Below, in pieces: positions 6,279 to 7,322 of a DNA stretch of 7,322 nt. This DNA is from an uncultured Armatimonadota bacterium. GTDB taxonomy: Bacteria; Armatimonadota; Armatimonadia; Armatimonadales; Armatimonadaceae. A program made the translations under genes and the position numbers. Location of the stretch: NCBI GenBank assembly GCA_903924445.1, contig CAIYBQ010000336.1:1-7322 (forward strand). The letters run 5' to 3'. The notes under the pieces are model-generated. The model saw only the letters and a list, made by a program, of their open reading frames with translations. It was not told the DNA's origin and ran no database searches. How positions within the stretch are numbered: position 1 is the first letter of the stretch; each line of letters starts with the position of its first letter.

Positions 6279-6345
6279 AAATTACATAACGAAACAGCAC
6301 GCAGCAGCTCAATGGTGAAATGCCTGGCGCGGGCTTATGTAATTT
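6279..6345. repeat. Perfect 11-bp inverted repeat, 45-bp spacer
   Basis: AAATTACATAA at 6279-6289 is the exact reverse complement of TTATGTAATTT at 6335-6345. The AT-rich arms stand out from the GC-richer spacer. They could form the closing stem of a structured RNA on either strand, a binding site, or the ends of a very small non-autonomous element. Confidence 0.6.
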
Positions 6346-6397
6346 CATCTGCAACAACCGCAGTGAATGGCATGGAGGTTGCTTTTTAGAAAGACAT

Positions 6398-6438
6398 CCA
6401 CGGGTTCGGTCAAATATTCCGGCAGACCGGACCCGTGG
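6398..6438. other. Strong hairpin, 14-bp stem
   Basis: CCACGGGTTCGGTC (6398-6411) pairs with GACCGGACCCGTGG (6425-6438) across a 13-base loop, AAATATTCCGGCA, with one mismatched position that can form a G-U pair in one strand's RNA. Neither side has a T-run of intrinsic-terminator quality; the minus strand continues TGTCTTTCT, the plus strand CTCCCCG. It may be a terminator without a U-tract, an RNA domain, or a repeat unit found elsewhere in the genome. Confidence 0.6.
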
Positions 6439-6495
6439 CTCCCCGCTAAGCTTAGGCTCTATGCCCTAGCAGTTTTACTTCGCCGTTAGAGGTCT

Positions 6496-6543
6496 GGCAT
6501 CACCCTGATGTACATCGTCACAGGCGGAGCAGGCACCCTCTGA
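6496..6543 (+). pseudogene. Duplicated hldD start: 11-codon stub
   Basis: Positions 6496-6534 repeat 6651-6689 over 39 bases with only two mismatches, both synonymous third positions (TAC/TAT for Tyr2, ACA/ACC for Thr5). The stub begins at ATG 6508, reads MYIVTGGAGTL and stops at TGA 6541-6543. The repeat begins two bases inside the real gene's GGAGG, so the stub lacks that ribosome site. It is framed by AGAGGTC (6488-6494) and its inverse GACCTCT (6542-6548). It is a partial copy of the gene start; whether it is translated as a leader is unknown. Confidence 0.8.
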
Positions 6544-6610
6544 CCTCTGGAGAAAAAGAATAAACTCTCCCCCTCTCCCCTAAACACTCGCGCTGGATAT
6601 CACCAACGCT

Positions 6611-6640
6611 TTGAGACATCCACACCGCCCGCGGTATTCT
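6611..6640 (+). promoter_or_regulatory. Probable sigma-70-type promoter of hldD
   Basis: TTGAGA at 6611-6616 (five of six to TTGACA) and TATTCT at 6635-6640 (four of six to TATAAT) are separated by 18 bases. Transcription would begin near 6646-6648, giving a very short leader that starts at the GGAGG ribosome site (6648-6652). It lies between the duplicate stub and the gene, so the stub would not be on this transcript. Consensus matches are from E. coli; the host's own preference is unknown. Confidence 0.4.
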
Positions 6641-6662
6641 AAACACCGGAGGCATCACCCTG

Positions 6663-7322
6663 ATGTATATCGTCACCGGCGGAGCAGGCTTCATCGGAAG
6701 CGCAATGGTATGGCAGCTGAACCAGCTTGGAATCACCGACATCCTCGTCGTTGACCACCTCGCCACATCCGAAAAGTGGAAAAACCTCGTTCCGCTCAAG
6801 TACCGTGACTACATCGACCGGGATGAGTTTGCCAGCAAAATCCGCAACCGCTCCATCGGCCACATCGATGCCATCATCCACCTCGGGGCCTGTTCCGCAA
6901 CCACGGAACGCGATGCCGATTACCTGATGGACAACAACGCTAAATGGACGGTAGAGCTTGCGACGTGGGCCGTCGAGCGCGAAAGCCGGTTCATCTACGC
7001 CAGCAGCGCGGCCACTTACGGGGATGGCGCCCAGGGCTTTGATGACACAGCCGACCCCTATAGCCTCCGGCCGCTCAATATGTATGGCTACTCAAAGCAC
7101 CTCTCCGATGTCCGCCTCCACGAGGCCGGCCTCCTCGAGCACGTTGCAGGCATCAAATTCTTCAATGTCTACGGCCCAAATGAGTACCACAAAGGAACTA
7201 TGGCAAGCGTCGTGCTGCACTCGCACCGCCGGATTCGCGAAGAAGGCGCCATCTCGCTCTTCAAATCCTACAAACCTGAATACGCGGATGGTGCACAGGT
7301 CCGCGATTTCATCTACGTAAAG
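6663..7322 (+). CDS. hldD: ADP-L-glycero-D-manno-heptose 6-epimerase, 5' part (runs off window)
   Basis: The enzyme converts ADP-D-glycero-D-manno-heptose to the L,D isomer, the donor for LPS inner-core heptose, in the cytoplasm with bound NADP(H). The first 220 of roughly 310-330 codons are present and the frame is still open at the end. Visible features are the Rossmann loop TGGAGFIGS (5-13), 'ITDILVVD' (24-31), 'GACSATTE' (75-82), the catalytic Ser region 'YASSAATYG' (112-120), YGYSK with Tyr141 and Lys145, 'FFNVYGPNEYHKGTMASVV' (166-184) and 'YADGAQVRDFIYVK' at the edge. E. coli HldD has nearly the same blocks in the same order. Lys177 corresponds to the second conserved lysine of the family. 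ATG 6663 has GGAGG ten bases upstream. No heptose-pathway partner lies upstream. The gene appears intact, in contrast to the decayed DNA to its left. Confidence 0.95.
   Translation, partial: MYIVTGGAGFIGSAMVWQLNQLGITDILVVDHLATSEKWKNLVPLKYRDYIDRDEFASKIRNRSIGHIDAIIHLGACSATTERDADYLMDNNAKWTVELATWAVERESRFIYASSAATYGDGAQGFDDTADPYSLRPLNMYGYSKHLSDVRLHEAGLLEHVAGIKFFNVYGPNEYHKGTMASVVLHSHRRIREEGAISLFKSYKPEYADGAQVRDFIYVK

Larger units (their letters stand above)
6147..6662. other. Gene-poor, structure-rich stretch upstream of hldD
   Basis: About 515 bases without a conventional gene. It contains, in order, the small ORF's leader with an inverted repeat, an 11-bp inverted repeat (6279/6335), a GCAAC/GTTGC pair (6351-6355, 6377-6381), a 14-bp hairpin (6398-6438), and the 10-bp palindrome CTAAGCTTAG (6446-6455). 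These are followed by a 39-bp duplicate of the hldD start (6496-6534) and the likely hldD promoter (6611-6640). I do not recognise a known riboswitch or ncRNA class. Confidence 0.5.

Noticed and set aside
6230..6420. GGTTC-containing stretches checked for a tRNA.
   Set aside because: No cloverleaf, anticodon arm or acceptor pairing could be assembled.
1..7322. Search for CRISPR arrays, toxin-antitoxin pairs, retrons and other defence genes.
   Set aside because: No regularly spaced repeats, reverse transcriptase, nuclease or antitoxin motifs were found. The 30-codon ORF has no recognisable antitoxin partner.

Overview
The window looks like part of a chromosome from the PVC superphylum, most likely a Verrucomicrobiota member. 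That is an inference from gene content: a DUF1501-type protein translationally joined to a VOC-family protein, a giant secreted beta-propeller/PA14 protein, and a heptose epimerase of the type that makes Gram-negative LPS core sugar. I see no CRISPR array, tRNA, rRNA or recognisable defence system. Most of the window is one very large gene surrounded by decaying, rearranged DNA.

Layout. Positions 1-186 hold a probable decayed fragment of a sugar-nucleotide epimerase (+). Positions 187-839 (-) hold an intact VOC protein whose start overlaps the end of a collapsed DUF1501 gene (copy A). Positions 958-4551 (-) hold a ~1197-residue exported protein with a FlgD-like Ig domain, NHL-like propeller repeats, an EF-hand loop, a PA14 domain and a CBM6-like C-terminus. 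Positions 4625-5153 (-) hold the remnant of a Tn3-family transposon (N-terminal DUF4158 part of the transposase, frameshifted and interrupted), apparently inserted in a second VOC gene. Positions 5015-5832 (-) hold the second DUF1501-VOC pair (copy B), with the VOC truncated at the transposon end and the DUF1501 missing its N-terminus and an internal block. Positions 5833-6662 have no conventional gene, but hold a 30-codon small ORF with a near-perfect ribosome binding site (-), several strong inverted repeats, and a 39-bp duplicate of the hldD start. Positions 6663-7322 (+) hold the first 220 codons of hldD, which runs off the window.

How it fits together. The two DUF1501-VOC pairs share a 156-bp direct repeat (about 90% identical, offset exactly 4660 bp) covering the last codons of DUF1501, the TGATG stop/start overlap and the first ~41 codons of VOC. 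The copies have decayed in complementary ways: A kept VOC and lost most of DUF1501, while B kept much of DUF1501 and lost VOC to a transposon. Only the large exported protein, the copy A VOC protein and hldD look like intact genes. The small ORF and the structured stretch before hldD are the least explained parts of the window.
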